Part shown: positions 50,651 through 62,570 of the stretch, piece by piece
Numbering within the stretch: the first letter of the stretch is position 1
Layout of the letters: the number at the start of each line of letters is the position of its first letter
DNA from: Tubiluchus corallicola
Lineage: Eukaryota; Priapulida; Priapulimorpha; Priapulimorphida; Tubiluchidae
Direction: 5' to 3'
DNA length: 64,000 nt
Assembly (NCBI GenBank): GCA_030141605.1
Contig: JAQGDQ010000036.1
Coordinates: 372,001 to 436,000 of the forward strand
Made by a program: the position numbers and the translations under genes
The notes under the pieces: model-generated
The model's database searches: none
Seen by the model: only the letters and a program-made list of their open reading frames with translations
Told to the model about the DNA's origin: nothing

Positions 50651-51299
50651 CGCATAAGCATAAATTATTTTATACTGTCAATAAGTCAATGTGTTTTTGG
50701 TGAATTAATAGTACACAATGGGATGGTGACATTAATAGTGACGTTTCACCAGTTTTGGCACAAACATTTTAAATTATAAAGAAATTTCTTTTCCAACTAC
50801 ATAAGACTTTCAAGCAGATAAACATAATGCTAAGTAATATAATTTTGTAGGGAGAGTTTTTGGAAATATAAAATTCCCCTCACTTCCCTATAAGCTACTG
50901 TAGGCTGTTAATAATCACCTTAGTTATAAGTTATAAAACATAAATGGCATCTGTTAGCCTATTACCATAGTTAAAAGAGCAGTTTGCAAAGACAATGTGC
51001 AATGTTCACAAATAAATGATCATCATTAATAGCTGAATCTATGAGATCACACAGTTTCATCTCTGGGCTTCACTAGGCTGTTTTTGTTGTTGTCATCGTC
51101 CTTGTCACTGTCACCAAAGGCAGCAGTTAGGCATGATGGTTTATGTGAAATATTCTTTTACGGGGTTTGGCTAACCTAACTATGATACATACATATATAT
51201 ATTATATATATTTATGTATACACATTGTCCCTTTTTATGAAAAGCAAGAAATTGCGAAGGCCCTTGTCACTATCTTCTAATATCTACACTTGTGTTGAG

Positions 51300-51665
51300 A
51301 GAACTTCCCTTTATAACACTATAATTGTAATTATTCAAATCCCGGATCCTGAAAATCCTAAAATGTTGCATTGTCAATAGGTGACACATCACATGGCTTT
51401 TTCAAATATACCCAGCATCCTGGATCCTTTTTTGGGGAAGAAAGATTATTGCAGGTCAATGCCCAAAGTTGTCACCTCTCACCTAACATCCATATTTACA
51501 ATGCCTAGCCACATGCAGGATTTTGCAGGACAACGCCCGCCTTTTTTAGAACACTATAGTTGCAATTGTTAGAATCACGGTCCCCCTCAATGTTTGTCAA
51601 AGTTGAAATATCAATAGATGACAATCTACAGGTCACTCACTATAAATTCCTCTTACTATTGGGAT
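51300..51665. repeat. diverged tandem repeat, 235-bp period
   Basis: AACACTATAATTGTAATTATTC..AATCCCGG at 51315 returns as AACACTATAGTTGCAATTGTTAGAATCACGG at 51550. It is followed in both by TCAATAGRTGACA-type sequence. Confidence 0.5.
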
Positions 51666-51669
51666 GACT

Positions 51670-52599
51670 CCAATGTTCCCACTATACCCTCGATTCTGGA
51701 TTTTCTCTTCCTCCCACCAACAGGACGAAGAGTCTTAAAAACTAGCTTCGAGGAATACTAAACTAAACACACTGCAAAGAAATTACATTTAGTTTGAAAA
51801 TATCAAGCACTAAAAGAAGATGCGCCAAACGATTTGATGGTAATATTTTTCCCCAAAAGTATGAAACTTGATTCTACCACTGGATAAACAAAACAAATTG
51901 CATCAATATTACTATCGCCATAATTTTTTTTCAAAACATGTCTCTCTGTACACACTCACTTGCTTTAAGATATTAAAATTACAAGAAAATAATCAGAGCC
52001 TCCACTGAAGATAAATACGAATGACCCAATGAATGAACTCTAATGAACTCAAAAATTTTATGAAGGATTTACCATTTGCAATGATTAGATGTACTTAATA
52101 ATAAATTTGCAACTTATAAAAACTCAAGAAAAATTGTAGTATGTGACTGTGCCCTGTTGTAACATAGCAGTAACCTGCAAAACTTAAGTCAGTATGAAAC
52201 CTTTATTTCAAACTAACATTGGTAAAATTGCAAAGTGAAGGCACTTGTTAACCAAGCTTCAGGTATGAATTCAATTTTTAGTTTACAGAATTTGGGAAAA
52301 GCTTTCTTCTTCACCGTAATGGACAGATTTAATGTATAATTTGCACAATTTTTTCTTCCCAAACCCTATCTGTTAAGCTAGCTGAAAAAGAATTAATATG
52401 AATATTTTTGAACGTACATGTACTGTGTATAATATACAGACCCATATCACAACAATAGAGTTTGGAGCTGCTACAAAAGTTCCTACTTGAAAAGCAGTCC
52501 ATAAAATTTGCAGTTATATGGAAAAAATGTCTTGGAAACCATAGTATGTGTATAATGCTTCGATTTTTATTCTATCTATTCGGGAACCACTAAGAGCAC
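51670..52599. other. non-coding, nothing recognised
   Basis: AT-rich sequence with no supported frame or repeat. Confidence 0.3.
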
Positions 52600-52758
52600 T
52601 CAATAATATCTTGTGTCGGCATATGAGACGTTTTCAACAACTGCTTCTTCCACCACAATTATCATAGGAAAATGTGTATGGTTTCCTGGATGTACAAAAT
52701 CTGTGAAAGGATATTTTCGGGTGTAAATCTTCTTTTCACAGGGCAAGTCTATTTCCAT
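52600..52758 (-). CDS. short coding-like open segment, possible terminal exon, unrecognised
   Basis: The minus-strand frame begins MEIDLPCEKKIYTRKY, continues with FVHPGNHTHFPMIIVVEE and ends SYADTRYY followed by TGA (52600-52602), 52 residues if the ATG at 52756-52758 is used. The composition looks like real protein, unlike nearby frames. A splice acceptor (AAATAG before ACTTGCCC) could make it the last exon of a longer minus-strand gene. No family recognised; it may equally be chance. Confidence 0.25.
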   Translation of the reverse strand: MEIDLPCEKKIYTRKYPFTDFVHPGNHTHFPMIIVVEEAVVENVSYADTRYY

Positions 52759-53399
52759 GTTAGGTATCCAAAGCTATTTCTATGTTAGGTCTAATTCCGC
52801 TGGTTTGGTCAATCTGTTTGTATGTGTGGAAAATGCTAGGACATTGGCAAAAACTCGGGAAGCCGAAAAATAAAATGCTTGAGGAAACTACCAGAAAGTA
52901 GAGGAGGAGCAGGAAGCAGCAAGGTGGCAAAGAAAACGTCAGCTTAAAAATTAATTTAAAAAATGATGGCATCAACAAGAAATTTCATGATACTCTTTCA
53001 TCGTGAGGAATGTTTTATTCGCAGAATTCGTTAATATTCTTGAATGGCTATCAGTGGCCATTATACCATAAGAAAGACTATGAGCAAAAGGCACCCCAAA
53101 TATTCAGATGACTAAGGCAGATGTATTGATTTTTAATATCTATTTGTTGGTAGCATATTGAAATTGTAATGATTTAATGTGAATGACTGTAACAAAAATT
53201 CTTGATGTACTGCTCTAAATATTGTTAGCATTGTTTTGGCCATTTATAACTTCAAGACCATTTTTACTAGTGATCCGGTTTAGATGCTGACATGTACGTG
53301 ACGGTCAATCACTTGAAGATCAACGTGATTCAGAAAAGTTTGTTGTGATTTACATTCCAAAATAATTTGCTATAAGGGCTTTAAAGGGATGACCTTTAC

Positions 53400-53465
53400 C
53401 AGGAAGCACTGTACTGTATGAGAGTCATCAAAGCAGCCAGATGATAGTCACTAAATGAGGTAAAA
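53400..53465 (-). CDS. possible internal exon, unrecognised
   Basis: Minus strand: acceptor TTCATACAG, then an open 66-base segment giving FTSFSDYHLAALMTLIQYSA, then donor CCTG/GTAAAG. The exon-like borders and protein-like composition are suggestive only. It could belong with the segments at 52600-52758 and 56860-57050. Confidence 0.2.
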
Positions 53466-54613
53466 CTGTATGAACATGAAAGATTTATGCTGTATAACAA
53501 TGTAACAGTGTGTTCACATCTGGTTTTCCTTGAGCATATGAAAGTAAAAAAATGGAACAACTCTGTCAAAACATAAATTCTTAAGACAACAAATTTGTAT
53601 GGAAAAAATAGGCAGGATGATGTAAAGACATAATCTAGTGAAAGGATGAGTAAATAAAGACATAGATAAAATCTCGTGACAAAAGAAACAAATAGATAGA
53701 CCCGATAAAAGTTGTAAATGATTAGCAAAAATAGCCTCCTTACGTCCCTATGATAATAATCTTGTTATTAATGATTATATATCATTCTGCTGTTTATTTG
53801 TACAGTATGTAAGCATAAAATTATGAATAAATATTGTAAGCATTAGTGATATATGAGCTAGCAAACCGAAACTGTCCACAAGTCGGCATAATTAAAACTG
53901 TGTTATGATGTTTCAAAGTAGAATAGACCAAAAGTTTGGTCAAATATGTCAATTTGTTGCTTTTTATAAAAACAAATGCTAAATATATTGGACTTTTATA
54001 TATACCAGCATAAAATTATCAAGAAAATGCCAAATACTAAAAATCTAATCTTTTACCCCGTACCACACTTTCCGGCTAGAAACTAGTACTAGTACGGTAA
54101 AAAACTCATATTTTCAAACTCTAATTACAGCTGGTGGAAGTGGTCACCTTGCTTTGGTTTTTTTCCACTGCCAAGCTCGGATCTTCATCAGGAAGTACCA
54201 TCTACTGGATTTAAACATAACTTGCAAAGTATGTAGCAACCAACATCTGTGCGGTTGCAAAGTGTTATGCTGAAATGCGACAAAAAACAATGACTAACTT
54301 TAATTGCTATTTCTCAAGACTATGTTTATCAGTGCGTAGCATACGCCTCAACTTCAATGTGGATTATATCAGCTTAAAAATAACGTAGACCGATGAGTTT
54401 GGTATCAAAATGATCTGTATGAAATCGAGATTCGGGATATGTGAATATGTAGAAAAGCTTAATTGCCGACTTGTGGACGATTTTGCCATGCAAGCACAAG
54501 TATATATATAAATCACAATAATATTCTCCTTCTGCAACATTAGACCAACTAGCATCACTACGATAATATATAGTATTTAGAAACCACATCTAGGTCATTT
54601 TTATTAATTAGAT

Positions 54614-55306
54614 CATGGGTAAGCACACATTTTGTGAGCTGCTTATAAAATGACCAAGTCAAAATGATCTACCTACTACAAAAAAGAAAAACATGTACAT
54701 TTATTTATGAATATATTGAGTATTCTTTATATGTACTATAGAAGTTGGTGTACCTTGCACAATTGCGTGAACCCTTATTGCACAATACAACTCTGTACAT
54801 TTTTGGCTTCTTACTTGGTCTAGCTCCCACACTCATTCTTATGCCCTTTCTGAAGTCTCATAGAAATAAATTGCAGCCTAAGTTGCTAGCTTGCTTGAAT
54901 TTTGCAGCTGCTGATTGACAGAGCCGATCCACCAGCCGATAATACAAGCCTAGAGATTGGCTGGATGGTCTTCGTACCAGCCAATCAGAATGCTTCTTGC
55001 ATTTCTTGCACATTTTGTACGTTTCAATGGCGGCTTCCATTAGTTTTCTTTTTGTTCTGTGAATTTGCTTCGTTTTTTTGGGTTCCACGAGAGCATCGTG
55101 AAATTTCACCATGTCTGACAGTGACATTAATTAAAATTTCCTTAGCGAGTCTGAGTTCTCCCAGCCTAGCAGTAAATCTGACACTGAAGCTGGTAAAAAC
55201 AACCAGGAAATTATGTAAAGTAGTTACTTTATTTTTTATATTTTTTTTTTGAAAATGTGCATGCGATCGACCTGTAAATTGTGATCGACGTAATGGGACA
55301 CCCCTG
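54614..55306 (+). mobile_element. hAT-type miniature element
   Basis: Left end CATGGGTAAGCACACATTTT and right end, reverse-complemented, CAGGGGTGTCCCATTACGTC. Both are variants of the hAT CAGGGGTG end. Flanks AATTAGAT (54606-54613) and AATTAGAC (55307-55314) agree at seven of eight bases, as expected for an 8-bp target duplication. Inside, 55111-55205 has an acidic, serine-rich start-like frame (MSDSDIN, stop, then SESEFSQPSSKSD) that may be the decayed N-terminus of the transposase. Confidence 0.65.
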
Positions 55307-55319
55307 AATTAGACAATAT

Positions 55320-56800
55320 AACTCAAAATTGCAATAGAGGTGCTAATTGGTCTAAGTTCCAACAACCTACACAGTATTCTCTAATACCACTCATGCTGAT
55401 TAGCTGCTGTCTTTTACTGCCATGTAATTAATATTATGCAGAGAGATTATGTAAGAATTCAGCAGATTTACAGCTTGACTCTTGTTTTATCTCTTTATAT
55501 TTTACACTTTTGAAACAGATGCTTCAAGTCCTTGTCTTTTCTTATAGTCATAAAATGCCCAATTTTTAGTTTTGATAATTTTTACTTTTATTTCTGTGTA
55601 ACATAAGCAATAGCACAAGTGGTATTAATTACATTACAGCTAAAATTATTTTACATGAAAAGAAAATACCTGTAACACATTGATCTGATTAAAATATTTG
55701 TTTGAAAAAATAAGTTCTTTAATTTCATTAATTAAAAAAGTTACAGGTGTTATTAGTATAGAATATAGTTCACTTTGATTCGACAAGATTAAAGTAATTG
55801 TTTAAAGTAACAGCTGTTGAAAGTGTATTGATAAAGTTGATATTCTTGCACTCTGTATTTTGGTAATTGCTACTTACACCTATTTTGCGTGAAAAATACT
55901 CGAGAGACAAATCGTATGAAAAATTGCGACTACGAAAGGTAGTCAATTTTGTGGTAATTAGGTAAATAACTGTCCATTGCTTAAGTACTATTCCTATTGT
56001 GCAGCGTAAATTACACGAAGAGTTCACAATTAAACCGCAGTGTCAAATGAAAGCAAATACGCTATCTTGAACATTAATGCAATGCCTAGAAATTTGGAAA
56101 TTGGGCAGGCTTTGATGTATACAAACTTACAAATTAAATTGTAGCATATTTGTTAATACAGTACTATGTACAGCAATGTGACCATTTCGAACTTTCTAAA
56201 TGTGTGTAGAAACATGAAGTAGGGTATAATTAGTTAATTATAGGGTGCAAGGGACATTCATGAAGCACTGCTCAGTTTTTAGTAACGTATGAACTGATCT
56301 TCGAAAAAGAACTAAACTGTGATTGATGTTCAAGCTATTACACAAGCATTTTAACAGTTTGAAAGTTACTCGAAGTGCAGTAAGCTAGTTGTCTTCCTTG
56401 TGCATACAGAATGTAGAAGTTTCATTCTTGGAAATGGAAAATACATGGTACTTGTTAAAATTACTGTTACTTTGTAACCTTTCACGATGTTTCCCTCATT
56501 TATTAATTAAACAGGCCTATAGTTTTGTGATCTCAGCTTTCAATTGATATACCGTGCAGACTGTGCAGTACACAGTTACATATACATCTGAAAGTCTCAC
56601 AGTAGTATCACACCAGTTGGTCAATGTACAAAAGGCAACTGCACCAAATGCTTTCAGATCATAAAATGCTGCTGTTTTCCTTTGTAGATTAAAGTTTTTT
56701 TTACTTTCAAGTTCTTTTTTGTGATTGTTCAGAATATTGGTTAGTTAAATTTCTTGGCAGTTTGTCGTTAGCGTTAATTACACAGACGTCTCATACATAT
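55320..56800. other. mostly non-coding; one exon-like segment
   Basis: AT-rich. On the minus strand about 55875-55965 reads TTFRSRNFSYDLSLEYFSRK and runs into a strong donor (GGT/GTAAGT). It could be another exon of the hypothetical minus-strand gene, but there is no homology to support it. Confidence 0.2.
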
Positions 56801-56859
56801 AAACAATGGAGGATGTGACACGGGATTCTTTTTTCTTTTCCACCTCGTCACCTTCGTTT

Positions 56860-57050
56860 GAATTTTTTATCCAGGATTCGATGGCCAAGTACTTTACGTA
56901 GAAAATTGCAGACACGTTCAGAAGATGCAGTCACCAGTTCAATCTTGTCTCCTGCTACAAATACAGGGCATGCACATACTGCACCTTCAAAGTTTGTGTG
57001 CACATTCTGCATACACTGCATTCTGCAGCCATTCTTGCTAATACTGTAGT
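56860..57050 (-). CDS. cysteine-containing open segment, possible exon, unrecognised
   Basis: The minus-strand translation contains NGCRMQCMQNVHTNFEGAVC, then ACPVFVAGDKIELVT, then VCNFLRKVLGHRILDKKF and a TGA. The upstream side has acceptor-like AACTACAG or TTAGCAAG. The codon-like texture is better than in surrounding sequence. It may be a terminal exon, or continue past a GTGACG donor just before the stop. I do not recognise the family. Confidence 0.3.
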
Positions 57051-57769
57051 TGTTAAATAGACATTGGTAAAAAATTTTGTTCTCTTTTGTCAAATATTTA
57101 CTATATGAGTTATATAAGTGAATTGAATTTACAAGAATTATGTTTTCCTCCATGTTCCTGTTTTATATATATATATTAGGTGACGCTTAAAAATGTGACG
57201 AAGTTTAGACTTCAACAGCATTAGAAGCAAGTGATCTACAAAGTTGAAATTTTGCAGCATGATATTACAATACATTAACTTTTTGCTGTGAAAGCTACAA
57301 GTTTATAATTTTGGGGGTTTCTATGTTATGACTAAAAAGCTTTTGAATGTTAAAAAATTAAATGCCATCAACTGAAACACAGCCATGTAAAAATCGTTTA
57401 GCCCAGAAAAACAATAAAGAAATCAACTAGTTTACATCATGCTCTTTGTCACAGAAAATACAGTGCTAATAAAGATTTGTTGCCAAGAAAATGTGGGATT
57501 TAATCCTCTGGATTATGGTATCTGGAATTGCCTTAAGAGAATTTTTTGATTCATTGATTTAAATTTAAGGGAGTGACTTGAAAGTCTTGGTGTTTATACA
57601 TAAACGTCTATAGCATCAATGTAGCAATCTTCAAAGTGATTATTTTTTTATAACACTGTGATCAAAACTTCGACACATTTTTTGTGCCACCTGTGTCTTG
57701 TACCATTGTGAACATATAAGCATGTTTCAATCTCCCACTCAACAAATTAACAATTGAATTTTGCAGACC

Positions 57770-58617
57770 CGAATTCTTGAAAAATTATGGAATGGAAATG
57801 GCGCATGAATGTTGAGAAAAATGACAGGACCCAAAAGTACTTCCTGGGCAGAGCGTGTAGAAAGGGAACATGAAGTAAATGTGAAATTACGATGCGTGTG
57901 TTTTTAATTTATGTTCAAGAAAACAACAATTGAATGTCGCATATTGAAAAATTATGGGGTGGAATTGAATGGGTGTGTTCCTATTGACAAAAACCAAGAT
58001 ACCCAAACATGTCTGCCACAGCAAAGGACATACAAATGGGACATAGAGGAGACGGTAATCAGTTAACTGCAAACAATGGCACAATTAACCGGAATTTTAC
58101 ACGTTACAGGAAGAACGAAATCTAAGACCAAGTCTCAGGCCTTCACGTTTCAAAACTACAGGAGTGTTATAAATCACACTCCAGAATGTGTCAAGGAGAA
58201 TGGTAGGAGACTGATTTCAAATTATGCATTACATTAATTTTGTAAATGGTACTGTACGTTTTAGAGGATATTTTATGGAAAACTGCTGATAAATGCAAAA
58301 GTCACGATCATCATGTGTTGTGAGATATAGTTATGCAATTTACATATTTAGGGATTAGGGATCAAATTTGCAAATGAACCCATAAAATTGTCAAGAATGT
58401 TATTCTAGCTTATAGCTAAGAACTAATATTTTCAGTTATTTGTAAATTATAAGGCAATATACTGTTCCCTAAGCAATACTAAAATTATTTATAAAGATAT
58501 TATAAAAAAGATTAGTATTTATATGGTATTGTATGGATTTAGTAGAAGGGCCAGAATTTCGTTATATTTTGCCAGAATCTAAGCAGAGTCTTGCCATGAT
58601 ATTTTATAAGAATCCAG
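57770..58617 (+). other. cluster of exon-like open segments, unrecognised
   Basis: Three segments with protein-like composition. 57932-58054 is ECRILKNYGVELNGCVPIDK.., ending ACG/GTAATC. 58110-58202 is preceded by TTACAG, reads TKSKTKSQAFTFQNYRSVIN.., and ends AATG/GTAGGA. 58543-58617 is preceded by TTTAG, reads VEGPEFRYILPESKQSLAMI.., and ends CCAG/GTAATT. A partial broken duplicate of the first lies at about 57766-57815 (RPEFLKNYGMEMAHEC, stop). The phases of the first two do not join directly, so a simple gene model fails. Confidence 0.25.
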
Positions 58618-58639
58618 GTAATTGAGGTCTAAATTACAT

Positions 58640-59840
58640 AGTTAAGTACGATGAATTATAATTATTGAAACAGTAAACACTGAATTTCAATTAACGTAAT
58701 TTATTATAAGAATTAATCACTATCAGTACTAACATCTAATTCAAAATAAGACCTAACATTTCCTGATTCAGCAAGCAATTTAGAATTTTGTTAATTCTTA
58801 ACCATCGGCATCAAAATCAGTATCTAAACCGGTCTTACAAACTGTTTTTCTTGCAGGCCTTGATAATGTCACGTTTGATATAAGTTCTTCACACAAAACA
58901 CGAAAAATTTTAACGAAAACTTGACAAATCGACTATTTCCAAACTTAAACTCACAAGTGCAATAAGGTAGTGTACGTGCTATCATAAGGCAAAGAGCAAA
59001 AAAGTCAGATTAGTGACAGCATTTTTTTTACTTTTTTACATTAAGGTAAAAGCTGTGCGAATCCTAGTTAGATTTGCAGTAATAGGCATTAGCTCAAGAC
59101 GCGAACAGATTCGTGTCGAAATTCTGACCCTGAGTATACAAGCAATTTTAATTCTGATTAATTTTGAAAACAAAAATTTATTATATGCTATTTTAGACAA
59201 ATTAGTAATAATACACCTGATAGGCATTTTGGTGTTTCTTTCCTAACTTCTCATCAAATCTGAACAGATTGTAGCCCTTATTTGATAGTGAAAAGTGATA
59301 TTGAAAAAGAAATTGCATATATTGAAAATAGCCTAGTTCAAAATTTGAAAATTAAAATATGGATTGTCAATTTCGGATAATAGTCAAAATTAAGTGTTAA
59401 GCCGCAAAATATATCATGTCAGACTAAACAAAAAAGTTAACCAATACTTGTGTCTTACACACTGGGTACCTATCAGTGATTTGTCGTTTTATAGTTCTAA
59501 AATAAAGAATGTACATAAAATAAACAAATTATGTTCTGGCTATTCATGAATCCCATATTACAAAAACCAAATAGGCCACTTGCAATTGTATTCTGCTTGA
59601 CTTCGATACTGGCCTTAAGATATAACTGCCAAACTAAATGCAGTGCAAAAATTATGCAAAAAAGTGTCGGTGAAAGTGGCTACCAGATCAACACATTTTT
59701 CTGCAAGTCCTTCTCTGCACATACTATCATGATGTCACAATCAGTACAGGTATTTTGTTCAAAATTAGAGTGAATCTAACGTTACCAAATAGAACGATAT
59801 TACAAAGCCACCAAACTTGAAAAACTGGAGATGCCAAAAT
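58640..59840. other. non-coding, nothing recognised
   Basis: AT-rich. A 77-codon plus frame at 59013-59246 is mirrored by a minus frame over the same bases. Neither looks like protein with conserved features. Confidence 0.3.
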
Positions 59841-59844
59841 AATG

Positions 59845-59915
59845 CAATGCAGCTAGGTTTGAAACAGGAACCTTCTACTTACATTCCAAGTGCTTTAGAC
59901 CACTAGGTTATGTCT
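59845..59915 (-). mobile_element. tRNA-like SINE head or tRNA pseudogene
   Basis: On the minus strand an A-box-like CCTAGTGGTCTAAAGCAC (about 59890-59907) is followed after 25 bases by a B-box-like TTTCAAACCT (about 59854-59863). Order and spacing are those of a pol III tRNA promoter. The anticodon and T arms do not pair fully, so it is not a functional tRNA gene. Confidence 0.45.
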
Positions 59916-60177
59916 TTTCAGTGTTCAAGACAGTCCAAACTAAATTTCTCTCTTATAGATGTATTTTCGGCATTTCCAAAGTTAGACCAGTCACACAGAA
60001 TCACACTAGAGTGATTTTAATTAATCAGATTAATCTTTTATTTTGATTAATTTATTAATTAATTATAACAATCATTAATAAACATTAAAATCATAATAAT
60101 TAATTTACAATTTAACAGAACTCCAGTGTTAATGTGTACACTTTATTTTTGGTACTAATAATATTATGCTTGTTATG

Positions 60178-60190
60178 TTATATATATATA
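60178..60190. repeat. short (TA)n tract
   Basis: TATATATATATATG just left of the hAT element. Confidence 0.8.
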
Positions 60191-60209
60191 TGTATACTGT
60201 TATTTAGGT

Positions 60210-60919
60210 CAGTGTTTTTCAACCAGTGTGCCGCGGCACACTGATGTGCCGTGAAAGATCATCAGGTGTGCCGTGGGAAATTATCTAATATCACCTAATT
60301 AACCATTGTCGGGTGTCTGTGCTGTAATAAACTGTGGCCGATAATGTAAAACTCTTTTATTTCAGTGGGTGGCAGCAGAGAGCGATAAATGCCTGTAAAG
60401 TCAATAGAGTTAGTGGTTATGTACAGCATCATTACTTGAAATATACTTGACTCTCAAAACACTGCGGGATTGAATGATAAACAAGAGAATTATCGCTGTT
60501 GTATGTTTGCTTAGTAAATTCGTATACAGTTTACTTTGAGCACATAACTGGTTTAGATATACCATAGTTTAGGTTTGCTATATATACAAATGTAAATGTG
60601 TTGCGGGCAATCAACCACAGACAGCCTCATTAATATAGTAAGTTTTCAGGCTTCTTTAGAACTATCAATCGACTTGATCAGGCGTAATTGTAGGGCCAAA
60701 GAATTCCACAATTTGGAGGCAGGAGACGTGAACGATTATGTGACTAGCCTGCTACGTGAGACTTCAAGATTTCACCACTTTCTGTGCTGACGCATCAGTC
60801 AGAATGGTCACGTGACCGCCTATTGTTTCAACACGCAAGTGTCTGTAAATGGTGGTGGTGCCGAGGATTTTGGAAATGTAAAAAATGTGCCGTGGCTCAA
60901 AAAAGGTTGAAAATCACTG
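60210..60919. mobile_element. hAT-type miniature element with perfect 8-bp target duplication
   Basis: Left end CAGTGTTTTTCAACCAGTGT, then GCCGCGGCACAC; right end reverse-complemented CAGTGATTTTCAACCTTTTT, then TGAGCCACGGCACA. The flanking ATTTAGGT is identical at 60202-60209 and 60920-60927. CAGTG-TTTTCAACC ends and an 8-bp duplication are classic hAT. The interior (710 bp total) has short open frames but no transposase I can recognise. The perfect duplication suggests the youngest hAT insertion in the window. Confidence 0.85.
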
Positions 60920-60927
60920 ATTTAGGT

Positions 60928-61834
60928 TATTGGAAAAATCAGATATTAGCTAATGTACTTTGCCCTGCAGACAACTACCTGTAGACAATTTGTACTAGTT
61001 AGTTAGCACGTGTTTATGAGTTATTAGTATTACAATCGTGGTGCATTCATGAATTATCATCTGCTTAATGAAAGCGATCAGTTCTACTAGTAATGAAAGC
61101 ATTCTTTAACTATAAGCATTTATGAACACATACAGTTATGAGCTGTTCACCCCCCCCCCTCCCCGCAATTTCAAAACGCTTAGGCATAACTGATAAATGA
61201 CATCAGGCTAAGCGTAAACATTCAAGTGAAACTTCAAAGGGACCCATAAAAATACTACCTGCCATATCAGCACAAGTCACAGCAACTGCTCACACAATAG
61301 AATAAAACTTCAAGCAACACACAATTCATAGTCAAATCGACAAAATAACGTTATAACGAATTATTTGGGATGTTAATATAACTTGTCACTAGAACAACCT
61401 GTAGGCTGTAGTAAAATGTAAAGATGGCCGGCGCATTAAAAGTAGCAAACCTTGTTCTTCGTTATTTCTCCAAAATTTCAATCTTTTCTTCAATTCATGG
61501 GTCTGTTCTTGTGCTACTCTCGAACTTGAATGTGAACACACTATCAAAATCGCTTGAACTATTTACAGAGTAATAGGTAATCTTAATTTACTTTTCGAGA
61601 AAACTATCCCAACAAAAGAAAATGGCGCACACTTTAACAAGACGAGGTATCTTTTAATTTCTGACCACGTGATGTGATGAACTCTGAGGTGAGTTTTCCA
61701 CGCGCCTCACAGTTAGTTACATAGCGAAGCGACAAACTCTTTAAATTTGCTACGTGCTATGCTACAAGGAAACGATCACTCCTCAAATTCAATTGACAAT
61801 GCCAGTTAAAAAAGGCTGGCAATGTGTCACGGAC
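60928..61834. other. gene-less; CG-richer zone at 61420-61760
   Basis: Poly-C tract near 61150-61162. From 61420 to 61760 CG dinucleotides are commoner, with two ATGs in good context (AAGATGGCC at 61424, AAAATGGCG at 61622). This could be a promoter or first exon of a gene outside the window, but nothing confirms it. Confidence 0.25.
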
Positions 61835-62150
61835 GCACGTGCATCCATAGAACTTTCTAAATTAAATTTTTCAGGGCTAATTAAAATTTTTTAGCAGTGA
61901 ACCGGAAAAAACACATCAACCCTTGTTTGTTTGCGCAATAATGAGTTTTGAACTAATGTACTTGCCTGAGGAAATAGCTTCTAACAACCGCAAAATGGTC
62001 TAAAATGCAGTAAAATGCATGTGTGGCCTAGACGTTCTGCCATTTAGCTGTGTCTGGTGGGAAAAATTAGCACGCACGCAAACTTATTAGTAAATTTTGT
62101 TTGAACAGTGTATGTGCTGTAAACTTAACAGTCTCAAAACGAGCTAAAAT
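61835..62150 (+). repeat. dispersed repeat, copy B (partner at 18713-19225)
   Basis: Same orientation as the copy in the VPS35 intron, sharing TTGCCTGAGGAAATAGCTTC and GTCTAAAATGCAGTAAAATG among others, but lacking about 200 bases of that copy. No coding capacity. Confidence 0.65.
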
Positions 62151-62570
62151 AGCCTTACACCCTAAATTTTGGTAGGCCCTCAGAGTCCAAATACGGGTAA
62201 CGAATTAAACAGATAATACTATATAATTTATATTGTGTTTAGTAAACAGGATAATCAAATTTAGGTTAAATGCAAGTAAATTTTATTTCATTTTTTGTGT
62301 ATTGCCAATAAGCAGCTAAGTTGTACACATAGTAATTTCGTTATTCACTATACATCCACAGACATAGGTGTACGAGTTGGGGTCTGAAGCCAAAGAAAGC
62401 AAAACCCTAGGGTATTCAATCTATACAGTTACTCAAATTCTAAGCTCACTTTTAAATAAAAGATTACTTTAAAGTCTGGGGTAACTGAGATGGATTGAGG
62501 CATTTTAGTTGATTGAACTCAGAAATGAGTCAGATTAGGTCCGTTATATTCGCAATATTGTCCTATGTTG

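Noticed and set aside
59013-59246. Overlapping plus and minus frames of 77 and 63 codons
   Set aside because: Mutual shadows with no recognisable motif.
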